NCBI RefSeq assembly: GCF_013116825.1
Contig: NZ_JABFNS010000095.1
Span: forward strand, 1-36,848
Length of the DNA: 36,848 bases
Direction: 5' to 3'
DNA from: Myxococcus xanthus
Lineage (GTDB): Bacteria; Myxococcota; Myxococcia; Myxococcales; Myxococcaceae
Part shown: piece after piece, positions 25,024-32,530 of the stretch
How the letters are laid out: each line of letters starts with the position of its first letter
Position numbering within the stretch: position 1 is the stretch's first letter
Position numbers and translations under genes: made by a program
Notes under the pieces: model-generated
What the model saw: only the letters and a program-made list of their open reading frames with translations
Database searches by the model: none
What the model was told of the DNA's origin: nothing

Positions 25024-25554
25024 CTATTCCTCCGTGCGTGCGTGTTGGCGGAGCAGCCGCTCGACACCCTCCGGCCCCTCCCAGCCCAGGATGCGCGCGT
25101 CCTTGTCCTCGAAGCGCACGGCGGCGAGGAAGAAGTGCTCCAACTCCTCTCGTTCGCGCTGTGGCAGTTGCTGATAGTCCGTCAGGTGTCCGGCGCGAGA
25201 CGGGGTGTTGGGAACGGCGAGGATGCGGTCATTGCGCTCGCGTCCGCCGTCGCCGGTGTTCTGCTCCACCTGGAGCACGCCGAGCGCACGGCAGGGCAGC
25301 ACCACGCCGGGAAAGCTCGCGTCGTCCCAGTACACCATCGCATCCAGCGGGTCTCCATCCGGCCCCTGGGTGGAGGGGATGAAGCCCCAGTCGAAGGGAT
25401 AGCGCAGGCCCCTGGGAAGCGGCCGTGAGAGGCTGAAGGCCTTGAGCGCCGTGTCGTACTTGAGCTTCAGCGTGGAGCCTCGGGGAGACTCGACGATGAC
25501 GTGAAAGGCGCCTTGTTTCCCTCGCAGGGGCAACCGGGTGAGGTCCGTCACCAT
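25024..25554 (-). CDS. Family I inorganic pyrophosphatase
   Basis: A 176-residue enzyme, the size of bacterial family I PPases, splitting PPi to two phosphates. ATG 25554 was chosen; an upstream TTG at 25563 is possible. The signature D66-G-D-P-L-D71 follows YPFDWGFIPST, so the metal-binding Asp residues 66, 68 and 71 align with D65, D67 and D70 of the E. coli enzyme; the lysines in TLKLKYD are also kept. Its stop touches the start of the CHAD gene. A second, housekeeping PPase may exist elsewhere, since this copy is tied to CHAD. Confidence 0.88.
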   Translation of the reverse strand: MVTDLTRLPLRGKQGAFHVIVESPRGSTLKLKYDTALKAFSLSRPLPRGLRYPFDWGFIPSTQGPDGDPLDAMVYWDDASFPGVVLPCRALGVLQVEQNTGDGGRERNDRILAVPNTPSRAGHLTDYQQLPQREREELEHFFLAAVRFEDKDARILGWEGPEGVERLLRQHARTEE

Positions 25555-25642
25555 AGACAGCAAAGGTTGCGCCTGCCGCGTGTTCCGGCAACCGTGGCCA
25601 GGCGGAATCTTCGCTTCTTCAACCTTGGCCCGTGGCGCGGCC

Positions 25643-27109
25643 TCAGGAGCTGCAGCTCACCGCCAGGTGCCGTCCCCAGGTGGGAGGCGCCGCCGCGTAG
25701 GGCTCCGCGTCGGGGTGCTCGGCGAACGGGTCCGACAGCACGCCGAGCAGCCGGTCCACGAGCGAGAAGTCCCCGGCCTCCGCGCGGGAGATGGCCTCCT
25801 GCGCCACCCAGTTGCGCAGCACGTACTTGGGGTTCGCCCGCGTCATGCGCGCGTGGCGCTCTGCGTCCACGCTGCCCTCGGCGGCCAGCCGCGCCCGGTA
25901 GCGCCCGGCCCAGGCATCGAAGCCCTCGGGAGCGGGGAACATGTCACGCACCGGACGTGTGTCCGCGCCATCCGCCGAGGCGAGGTCGCCCAGCGCGCGG
26001 AAGAAGCGGGTGTAGTCCACGTGGGCTTCGGCCATGCGGGCGAACAGGTCGCCCACCAGCTCGCGGTCCTCGTCGCGCGTCTCCCGCAGGCCCAGCTTCG
26101 CGCGCATCCGGTCCATGAAGTGCGCGTTGTAGGTGGGCTGGTAGGTGGCCAGCGCGGCGCGGGCCTCATCCTCCGAGATAAGGGTGAGCAGCGCTTCGCC
26201 CAGACACGCGAGGTTCCACAGGCCGATGCGCGGCTGCTGGTCGAAGGCGTAGCGGCCCCGGTCGTCGGAGTGATTACAGATGAAGCCCGGCTCGAAGTCG
26301 TCCAGGAAGCCGAAGGGCCCGTAGTCCAGCGTGAGGCCCAGGATGGACATGTTGTCCGTGTTCATCACCCCGTGCGCGAAGCCCACCGCCTGCCACTGCG
26401 CAATTAGCCGCGCCGTGCGCTCCACCACCTCCGTGTAGAAGCGCGCGTAGCGGCCTTCCTGGCCCGCGAGGTGGGGGAAGTGCTCGGTGATGACGTGGTC
26501 GGCCAGCGTGGCCACGTGCCCGGTCTGCTCGGCGTAGTGGAAGAACTCGAAGGTGCCGAAGCGCACGTGCGAGGGCGCCATGCGCACCAGCATGGCGCCC
26601 GTCTCCACCGCCTCGCGGTACACCGGGGCCTGGCTGCCGAGGATGCCCAGGCCCCGCGTGGTGGGGATGCCCAGGCCGTGCATGGCCTCGCCGCACAGGT
26701 ATTCGCGGATGGTGGAGCGCAGCACCGCGCGTCCGTCACCCCCGCGCGAGAAGGGCGTGGGCCCGCCGCCCTTGAGGTGCAAGTCCCACTTCGCCCCGGC
26801 GGCGTCGCGGACCTCGCCCAGCAGCAGGGCGCGGCCGTCGCCCAGCCGGGGCACGTACACGCCGAACTGGTGCCCCGCGTACACCATGGCGAAGGGCTCC
26901 ATCCCCGGCAGGGGCTTTGCGCCTCCCATCGCCGCGACGAACTCCGGCCGCTGCGCCTCCTCGGGCGTCAGGTCCAGGAGCTTCAAGGCGGCGGGGTTGA
27001 CGCTCACCAGCTTCGCGTCTGGGAAGGGGCTGGGGTGGACGCGCGCGCCGAACCCAGCGGGCAGGCGGGCATAGGTGTTGTCGAAGCGGAGCTGTTCGAG
27101 CGTGGCCAT
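25643..27109 (-). CDS. selO: SelO (YdiU) protein adenylyltransferase
   Basis: A 488-residue pseudokinase-fold enzyme that transfers AMP from ATP to Ser, Thr or Tyr of target proteins. ATG 27109 (MATLEQLRFDNTYARLP) matches the family N-terminus; an in-frame ATG at 27151 would add 14 residues. K113, E136, R176, R183, D252, N253 and D262 (in HGVMNTDNMSILGLTLDYG) fall at the positions recalled for the active site of Pseudomonas SelO. The protein ends in S-C-S-S, with Cys third from the end where eukaryotic SelO has selenocysteine. In bacteria SelO modifies redox proteins including glutaredoxin. It is separated from the GST gene by a hairpin. Confidence 0.95.
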   Translation of the reverse strand: MATLEQLRFDNTYARLPAGFGARVHPSPFPDAKLVSVNPAALKLLDLTPEEAQRPEFVAAMGGAKPLPGMEPFAMVYAGHQFGVYVPRLGDGRALLLGEVRDAAGAKWDLHLKGGGPTPFSRGGDGRAVLRSTIREYLCGEAMHGLGIPTTRGLGILGSQAPVYREAVETGAMLVRMAPSHVRFGTFEFFHYAEQTGHVATLADHVITEHFPHLAGQEGRYARFYTEVVERTARLIAQWQAVGFAHGVMNTDNMSILGLTLDYGPFGFLDDFEPGFICNHSDDRGRYAFDQQPRIGLWNLACLGEALLTLISEDEARAALATYQPTYNAHFMDRMRAKLGLRETRDEDRELVGDLFARMAEAHVDYTRFFRALGDLASADGADTRPVRDMFPAPEGFDAWAGRYRARLAAEGSVDAERHARMTRANPKYVLRNWVAQEAISRAEAGDFSLVDRLLGVLSDPFAEHPDAEPYAAAPPTWGRHLAVSCSS

Positions 27110-27126
27110 GACCAGGGAGAACACAT

Positions 27127-27160
27127 GGAAGCGCGGCGGCCATCCAGCCACCGCGCTTCC
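27127..27160 (-). terminator. Hairpin between the GST and selO genes
   Basis: GGAAGCGCGG (27127-27136) pairs perfectly with CCGCGCTTCC (27151-27160) around a 14-nt loop. It follows the GST stop in the direction of transcription and precedes the selO start, so it probably ends the SDR-GST transcript and may reduce read-through into selO. Confidence 0.55.
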
Positions 27161-27176
27161 GGGAAGCAGCGTGGGA

Positions 27177-27803
27177 CTACTTGAGCTGGGGGACCTTCAT
27201 GCCGCGCTCCACGGCGGGCCGGCTGCCCACGCGGTGGAGCCACTGCACGACGTTGCTGCTCCCCCGGAACAGCTCGGGGAAGTACGCGCGGGTGCCGGCC
27301 ACCCAGGGATACAGCGCGATGTCCGCGATGGAGTAGCGGCCCGCGACGTAATCCCCGGAGCCCAGCTTCCCGTCGAGCACGCCGACGAGCCGCCGGGACT
27401 CGGCGTGATAGCGCTCGATGCCGTAGGGGACCTTCTTGGGGGCGAAGCGGGCGAAGTGGTTGAGCTGGCCGAACATGGGGCCCACGCCGCCCATCTGGAA
27501 CATCAGCCACTCCATCACTTCCGCCCGGCCGCGCGGGTTGGAGGGCAGCAAATGGCCCGTCTTCTCCGCCAGGTAGATGAGGATGGCGCCGGACTCGAAG
27601 ACCTTGAGCGGACGGTGGTCCTGCGTCGCGTGGTCGACGATGGCCGGAATCTTGTTGTTGGGGTTGATGTCCAGGAACTCGGGCTTGAACTGCTCGCCCT
27701 TGGTGATGTCCACCACGTGCGTCTTGTACTGGAGGCCCAGCTCCTCCAGGGCGATGGATACCTTCTGCCCGTTGGGCGTCGCGAACGTGTAGAGGTCGAT
27801 CAT
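27177..27803 (-). CDS. yfcG: Nu-class glutathione S-transferase (YfcG-like disulfide-bond oxidoreductase)
   Basis: A 208-residue protein very like E. coli YfcG. It has the same N-terminus (MIDLYTFATPNGQKVS, with T9-P10-N11 in place of a catalytic Ser or Tyr), then PNNKIPAIVDH, FESGAILIYLAEKTG and GGVGPMFGQLNHF. YfcG reduces disulfides with glutathione without an active-site Cys. The ATG overlaps the stop of the SDR gene (ATGA), so translation is coupled. With Dps and SelO on the same strand it fits an oxidative-stress setting. Confidence 0.92.
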   Translation of the reverse strand: MIDLYTFATPNGQKVSIALEELGLQYKTHVVDITKGEQFKPEFLDINPNNKIPAIVDHATQDHRPLKVFESGAILIYLAEKTGHLLPSNPRGRAEVMEWLMFQMGGVGPMFGQLNHFARFAPKKVPYGIERYHAESRRLVGVLDGKLGSGDYVAGRYSIADIALYPWVAGTRAYFPELFRGSSNVVQWLHRVGSRPAVERGMKVPQLK

Positions 27804-28660
27804 CCCTTGACTCCCGTGAGCTGCTCGCTCACCTGCCAGAGCCGCTCCGCGAGCGCGTCGTTCCGCGCGGCGGAGGACGGCTTCTTCGGACGGCATTTGT
27901 AGAAGTACTGCCCGGACACTGACTCCACTTCGGGCGAGGACGCCAGATACACGGACGTCCGCGCTCCCTTCTCCGCCGAAATCATGAACGCCGCGCCCAA
28001 CTTGACGAGGTGGCGGAAGAAGCCCTGGGTGTTGTGACCGAAGCCCGTGCGCACCACGCCGGGGTGCAGGGCGTTGGTCGTCACCTGCGTCCCCTCCAGC
28101 CGCTTCGCCAGCGCGCGGGTGAACAGGATGTTGGCCAGCTTCGACGTGCCGTACACGCGGAAGCCGATGAAGCCGCGCTCGCTCTGCAGGTCATCGAAGT
28201 CGAGCTTGCCCGCGGCGTGGGCATCGGACGAGACATTGATGATGCGGGCCGGGCCGGTGGCCTTCATCACGTCCAGCAGCAGGTTCGTCAGGAGGAAGGG
28301 CGCGAAGTGGTTGGTGGCCATGGTGGCCTCCAGCCCGTCCTCCGTCACCTGCCGCCGGTCGATGATGAGCCCCGCGTTGTTGAGCAGCACGTCCAGGCGC
28401 GGGTAGCGGGAGCGGAAGGTCTGCGCCAGCTCCCGCACGGACTTCAGGGAGGCGAGGTCGGCGCGGAGCCAGTCCACCTGGGCGCTGGGGGCGGCCTCCT
28501 TCACGGCGGCCACGGCCGCCTCGGTGCGGCCCGCGTCCCGGCCCACCAGCACCACCGTGGCGCCCATGCGCGCGAGCGCCTTGGCGGCCTCCAGGCCGAT
28601 GCCGCCGGTGGCCCCGGTGATGAGGCACACCTTCCCATCCATGCGCGTCTGTGAAGTCAA
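27800..28660 (-). CDS. Short-chain dehydrogenase/reductase, retinol-dehydrogenase-like
   Basis: A 286-residue classical SDR. The cofactor loop TGATGGIG is at 15-22, NNAG at 94-97, Ser145 in INVSSDAHA and Y170-x3-K174 in RVYGTSKLAN. The C-terminal SGQYFYKCRPKKPSSAARN...RLW pattern is that of RDH/WWOX-like SDRs acting on lipophilic alcohols or aldehydes. The start is decided by the ribosome-binding site: TTG 28660 has GGAGG 8 nt upstream, whereas ATG 28642 has none. A terminator-like hairpin covers that site. The gene overlaps the GST gene by four bases. Confidence 0.9.
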   Translation of the reverse strand: MTSQTRMDGKVCLITGATGGIGLEAAKALARMGATVVLVGRDAGRTEAAVAAVKEAAPSAQVDWLRADLASLKSVRELAQTFRSRYPRLDVLLNNAGLIIDRRQVTEDGLEATMATNHFAPFLLTNLLLDVMKATGPARIINVSSDAHAAGKLDFDDLQSERGFIGFRVYGTSKLANILFTRALAKRLEGTQVTTNALHPGVVRTGFGHNTQGFFRHLVKLGAAFMISAEKGARTSVYLASSPEVESVSGQYFYKCRPKKPSSAARNDALAERLWQVSEQLTGVKG

Positions 28661-28661
28661 A

Positions 28662-28691
28662 AAGGCGTCCTCCGTCGCGAAAGGACGCCTT
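28662..28691 (-). promoter_or_regulatory. Terminator-like leader hairpin over the SDR ribosome-binding site
   Basis: On the minus strand AAGGCGTCC (28691-28683) pairs with GGACGCCTT (28670-28662) around a 12-nt loop. The 3' arm runs into a T5 tract that contains the TTG start codon of the SDR gene. The GGAGG site lies at the loop/stem junction (28673-28669). The element has the form of an intrinsic terminator or attenuator that also hides the ribosome-binding site. Confidence 0.6.
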
Positions 28692-28708
28692 CTATATGCT
28701 GGAGTCCG

Positions 28709-28740
28709 CCCGCGCGCTTGCTCTTGAGCAGGCGCGCGGG
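28709..28740 (-). terminator. Long hairpin downstream of dps
   Basis: CCCGCGCGC (28709-28717) pairs with GCGCGCGGG (28732-28740), and after one wobble or mismatch TGCTC pairs with GAGCA around a tiny loop. It starts 26 nt beyond the dps stop on the minus strand and is probably the dps terminator. There is no U-run. Confidence 0.65.
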
Positions 28741-28765
28741 GGCCTTCCGGTGGTCAACGCTCCGT

Positions 28766-29317
28766 TCAGGCGTTGGACGGGGGGCTGGAGGCGTCCTGGG
28801 GCCGGACGTCGCCCCCGCGGCGCGCCCCCGCGCGGGGCTCGCCGTGCAGGTGGCTCTCCAGGAACCACAGGTCCAGCTCGACCTCGCCCAGCGTCTGGGT
28901 GAGCAGGTCGGAGGTGACGGGGTCGTTCAGCTCGTCGGAGCGGTGGATGCCGGTGCGGATGCTGGCCCCGTAGCGGGCGAAGCGGTCCACCAGGGCCTTG
29001 AGGTGGTCGTCACCGTCCACGGCCTTCAGGTCGTATTCGGGCAGCTCGCTGTTCTTGGCCGCCAGCCGGATGGTGCCCTCGGCGTAGCCGCCCAGCGTGC
29101 CCGCGCGCTCGGCGAACGCGTCGGCCTGCTTGCGGACGTGCTTGGCCAGTTCGTCGAACAGCTCATGGCGGCTGTAGAAGTGCCGGCCGCGGATGTTCCA
29201 GTGCGCTTGCTTGATTTGCCAATGAAGGTCGATGGCGTCGGCCAGCAGGGTGTTGAGGGAATCGATGAGCTCCTCACGTGCGTCGGTGGGGAGGTTCACA
29301 TGGCTTGGGAAGTTCAT
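28766..29317 (-). CDS. dps: Dps-type ferritin, DNA protection during starvation
   Basis: A 183-residue protein. The inter-subunit ferroxidase residues H39, H51, D55, D66 and E70 (QAHWNIRGRHF, RHELFDEL, DAFAERAGTLGG) match the classical Dps spacing exactly. Such dodecamers oxidise and store Fe(II) with hydrogen peroxide and often bind DNA. The C-terminal 26 residues are Arg-, Gly- and Pro-rich and look disordered, a possible DNA-binding tail. GGAGGAG precedes the ATG. It is the first gene of the minus-strand stress cluster and is divergent from the DUF4442 gene. Confidence 0.95.
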   Translation of the reverse strand: MNFPSHVNLPTDAREELIDSLNTLLADAIDLHWQIKQAHWNIRGRHFYSRHELFDELAKHVRKQADAFAERAGTLGGYAEGTIRLAAKNSELPEYDLKAVDGDDHLKALVDRFARYGASIRTGIHRSDELNDPVTSDLLTQTLGEVELDLWFLESHLHGEPRAGARRGGDVRPQDASSPPSNA

Positions 29318-29435
29318 GGTGCGCGGCTCCTCCAGAAGGTCATTCCAAGGTGGGGATTCCTGCCGGGAATGCCAGCCCGTGTGTGGCGCCTGGGGGGCAG
29401 GCGGCCGGGCTCACGGTCGGTATGATGGGCGGACC

Positions 29436-29927
29436 ATGCTTGCTCTCGACCTCGTGGAACGGCTGCGCCAGGTATCTCCCAGCGCGGCGAATGCGCTGCT
29501 GACGGTGGCGGTGAAGAACATCATCCCGCTGTCCTCGGTGATGGGCGTCCGGGTGGAGGACGCATCGGATGCCAGGGCCCAGGTGTCCGTGCCGCTGAAG
29601 CGGCGCACGCGCAACCACGTGGGCAGCGTGTACCTGGGCGTGCAGGTGACGGTGATGGAGTTGACCATGGGCGTGTGGCTCTTCCGCCGCTTTCCGCCGG
29701 GCCGTTACCTGGCGCTCGTGAACGAGTTGCAGGTGTCCTTCCACGCGAAGGCCAAGGGCGGCGTTCGCGCCATCTGCGAGCCGTCTCCCGAGGTGTTCAA
29801 TACCCTGGACGCGGCGCTCCGGCAGAAGGGGGACAAGGCCCGCGAGTGGATTCCCGTTCGGCTGGAGGACTTCGAGGGCACGCACATCGCGGATGCCCGC
29901 TTCCTGGCGGTGCTGAAGAAGGCGTGA
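29436..29927 (+). CDS. DUF4442 hotdog-fold thioesterase-like protein
   Basis: A 163-residue protein from ATG 29436 (MLALDLVERLRQVSPSAANALL). The pattern PLSSVMGVRVEDASDARAQVSVPLK, then RNHVGSVYLGVQVTVMELTMGVW and LVNELQVSFHAKAKGGVRA, matches the DUF4442/PaaI-related hotdog fold, in which N-H-x-G-S is the usual active-site loop. It may hydrolyse acyl-CoA or bind an acyl chain; the exact substrate is unknown. The frame is open upstream into the dps promoter region, but this start matches family members. Confidence 0.85.
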   Translation: MLALDLVERLRQVSPSAANALLTVAVKNIIPLSSVMGVRVEDASDARAQVSVPLKRRTRNHVGSVYLGVQVTVMELTMGVWLFRRFPPGRYLALVNELQVSFHAKAKGGVRAICEPSPEVFNTLDAALRQKGDKAREWIPVRLEDFEGTHIADARFLAVLKKA

Positions 29928-30068
29928 GGTGGCGCAGGGTTGCCCTCTTGTGCTGGGGCCAGGCGGCGGCACTGAAGTTCGGGACCGCCCGCGTCGAGGG
30001 GAGGTGAAGGCGAGTAGCTGGCAGGCAGGAGTCAGCTCCGGGCACTCGTCAAAAGGGGCTGCTTCACT

Positions 30069-31211
30069 GTGGTGACCCGTCGAGGCAAGCTGTCCGCCGT
30101 GTCGCGGCGCGCTCAACTGTTTTTCATGCTCCTGGTGTCGGGGCTCCTGCACGTCGCGCTCTTCGTGGCGCTGTCAGGCAGTGAGCCCAACGACCGCCAG
30201 CGCCGCGTGGCACCACGTGCCGTCGAGATGGAGGTTGTCTACCAGGACGTGACGCCTCCCCCTGAGCCGTCAACGCCGGAGCCCCGCCAGCCGCCTCCTG
30301 ACGAAGCGCCCTCGCGGCTGCCTCCGAAGAAGGAGGACCCGCCTCGTCACGCGGAGCGGGCGCGCCCGACCGCGACGGAGGCCCCCGACATGTCCGAGCC
30401 GCCGGAGGCACCTCCGTCCGGCGCCGCTCCAGCGGGCCCCGGCGAGCCACCGCCAACCCTGGCGCAAGACGTCCCTCGCGACGTCCCTGAGCCCCAGCAA
30501 CGTCCCAACCTGGAGCCCCAGGGCCTGCTGGGAGGCGGCGTGCTTCGCGGCGGCCCCCCTTCGACGGGACGGACGCTCCGCCCTGGCGAAGGCCCCGACC
30601 CGAAGGCGCTGGCGGCCCGGCAGGCCGAGGAGGCCCGGGTGCGCGTGGACGGCTGGGCCCAGGACGCCGCCGCCACGGCGCGCGCGTCGAGCGGCGCCAC
30701 GCATCCCTACTTCGCGAAGTTGCGGGAAGGCTTCGCGAAGCAGTTGGTGAACCCGCCACCTCCAGACCTGAAGGTGTTGGGCTCACGAATGAAGCGCGAG
30801 CAGGTGGATGCCATTGCGCGCTTCGGAAAGACAGGCACTCCCATCGTCGCCGAGCCCCGGGACCACCGGCTGGAGCAGCGCAATCGCATGCAAGCGGCTG
30901 TCGAGGCCGGACGCGCGGCCAACATGTACATGGTGGATGTCACCACGCCGGTGCTCGCGCTCGCGGCCATCGTCGAGGTCTGGCAGGCGCGTGACGGGAA
31001 GCTGCTCGACCTCAAGGTGATTGAAGGCTCCGGCGACCCGAATTTCGACACCTGGGCCGTGTCCCAGCTCCGGGATGCGCTCGCCAGCGCGGAGGCGCCG
31101 AAGCCCGGAGGTGGCCTGGGCGTCCGTGATGACGGCATGCGCAGCCGATGGCGGCTGGAGGAATACCTTGGGAATCCGCGCGTGCAGATTCACCTGATTG
31201 GTGTCTACTGA
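30069..31211 (+). CDS. TonB-like energy-transducer family protein
   Basis: A 380-residue protein with a GTG start (AAGGGG about 12 nt upstream). One N-terminal membrane helix (LFFMLLVSGLLHVALFVALSG) anchors it in the inner membrane. Residues 55-160 are Pro/Glu-rich, the usual TonB periplasm-spanning linker. After a helical, charged middle, the C-terminal segment (AAIVEVWQARDGKLLDLKVIEGSGDPNFDTWAVSQLRDAL) has the TonB C-terminal-like fold. No ExbB or ExbD gene is nearby. It may energise a receptor such as the one at 18331, but that link is speculative. Confidence 0.8.
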   Translation: MVTRRGKLSAVSRRAQLFFMLLVSGLLHVALFVALSGSEPNDRQRRVAPRAVEMEVVYQDVTPPPEPSTPEPRQPPPDEAPSRLPPKKEDPPRHAERARPTATEAPDMSEPPEAPPSGAAPAGPGEPPPTLAQDVPRDVPEPQQRPNLEPQGLLGGGVLRGGPPSTGRTLRPGEGPDPKALAARQAEEARVRVDGWAQDAAATARASSGATHPYFAKLREGFAKQLVNPPPPDLKVLGSRMKREQVDAIARFGKTGTPIVAEPRDHRLEQRNRMQAAVEAGRAANMYMVDVTTPVLALAAIVEVWQARDGKLLDLKVIEGSGDPNFDTWAVSQLRDALASAEAPKPGGGLGVRDDGMRSRWRLEEYLGNPRVQIHLIGVY

Positions 31212-31241
31212 CCCCGCCGGATGTGGAGGTCTTCGCGGTCG

Positions 31242-32396
31242 TCACGACCCCGTGAAGACAGGGCGCTCGTCCTCCAGCAGGAAGTCGACGATGCTCTTCC
31301 ACGTCGACTCGAACTGGGGCCTGCGGAAGCCGGAGCCGGAGATGAGCCAATCCACGTGCGGCGGTTGGTGCGCGGGCTGGTCGAAGTGGCCAATCGCATC
31401 CAGGTGGTCCGCGCGCACCGCGGCCAGCACCCGGCCATACACCTGCGAGCGCGTGGGGACGATGCCGTCACACGCCGTGGGCCCGGGCATCGCGCCATAG
31501 GCCTGCACCAGCGCCGCCGTCTGCGCGGGCGTGTGCAGCGGCAGCGCCGTGAGCGGCATCCGCTGCGTCTGCCCGTACGTCAGCGCGTAGATGGTGTGCG
31601 TGAGCTGCGCGTAGGGGTCCAGCCCCGCCGCCATGCGCGTGCGCAGCGATGGCGGCCGAGCCTGCGTCACCACCGAGCCGTACCGAACGCCGGGCCGGTC
31701 CAAGGTGCTGGCGTTGAACAGGTCGATGCCTTCGGGCGTGAGCTGCGGAATCAGCGAGGTGTCGTTGCCCACGTCGCTGAGGAACTTCGACACCGCGTCA
31801 CGGCGCTCCGAGGAGAAGTCCCCCAGGAGCTGGTCATAGAGCTGGTCCAGCAGCGTGGGCTTCCACCCGAGCTGGTCATCCGCCCGCGCCAGCAGGTGTC
31901 CGAAGCGGAACACCACGCGCAGCGGCAGCCTGCCGAAGCGCAGCACGTAGACGGTGAAGAGCGACAGCAGCTTGAGGATGCGCTGCCCGAACAGGCCCAT
32001 GAAGAACGTGGCCAGCGGCGTGCCCGCGTGCGGCGTGGACACGGACGTCACGGTGCGCACGCGCCTGGCGAAGGGCTCCAGGTCCACGCCCTCCGCCACC
32101 TGCGCGCCGGGGCTGACGAACAGGCGCGAGTCCAACCCGCCCGTCGAGTGGCCGATGAGGTGGATGGGGCCGTCGTCTCCAGAGGCCGTCTCCTGCACGG
32201 CCTTGAGCAGGTCCGCGGTGCGCGTGCGGATGGAGGCCGTGGGGTGGGAGAGGACGATGATGACCTCTGCCTCCACCTGCCTGCGGGCCAGCTCGTCCTT
32301 CAGATAGTCCAGGGCGTGGCCGAAGTAGATGAGCTCGCCCAGGTTGATGAAGCCGAAGAAACCGGGGACGAGGTAGACGCGATGCTTGCCTGGCAT
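31242..32396 (-). CDS. Alpha/beta hydrolase, triacylglycerol-lipase-like
   Basis: A 384-residue protein starting MPGKHRVYLVPGFFGF; in-frame ATG 32408 would add four residues. The oxyanion motif VPGFFGF and the nucleophile elbow HLIGHSTGGLDSR mark a lipase fold, and GHFDQP near the C-terminus likely holds the catalytic His. A hydrophobic stretch (about 170-205, LATFFMGLFGQRILKLLSLF) may be a lid or membrane-contact segment. No signal peptide is visible. Its start lies 134 bp from the divergent S46 peptidase start. Confidence 0.82.
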   Translation of the reverse strand: MPGKHRVYLVPGFFGFINLGELIYFGHALDYLKDELARRQVEAEVIIVLSHPTASIRTRTADLLKAVQETASGDDGPIHLIGHSTGGLDSRLFVSPGAQVAEGVDLEPFARRVRTVTSVSTPHAGTPLATFFMGLFGQRILKLLSLFTVYVLRFGRLPLRVVFRFGHLLARADDQLGWKPTLLDQLYDQLLGDFSSERRDAVSKFLSDVGNDTSLIPQLTPEGIDLFNASTLDRPGVRYGSVVTQARPPSLRTRMAAGLDPYAQLTHTIYALTYGQTQRMPLTALPLHTPAQTAALVQAYGAMPGPTACDGIVPTRSQVYGRVLAAVRADHLDAIGHFDQPAHQPPHVDWLISGSGFRRPQFESTWKSIVDFLLEDERPVFTGS

Positions 32397-32530
32397 TGCC
32401 CGCACCATATCTGACGCGGCGCATGATACCCGTGGGGAATGCACCCTCCGCTCGGGGGTTGACGCGCGCCGGCCATCACGTTCAGAACCGGCAACCCCCA
32501 CTCCCAGTCATGACAGAAGGACGCCCGCAC

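Noticed and set aside
25565..25593. GGTTGC/GCAACC pair as a selO terminator
   Set aside because: Only six base pairs with a 17-nt loop, too weak to call.
29357..29377. Repeated ATTCC/GGAAT elements upstream of dps, considered as a peroxide-regulator site
   Set aside because: The symmetric core is only five base pairs and does not match a site I can name.
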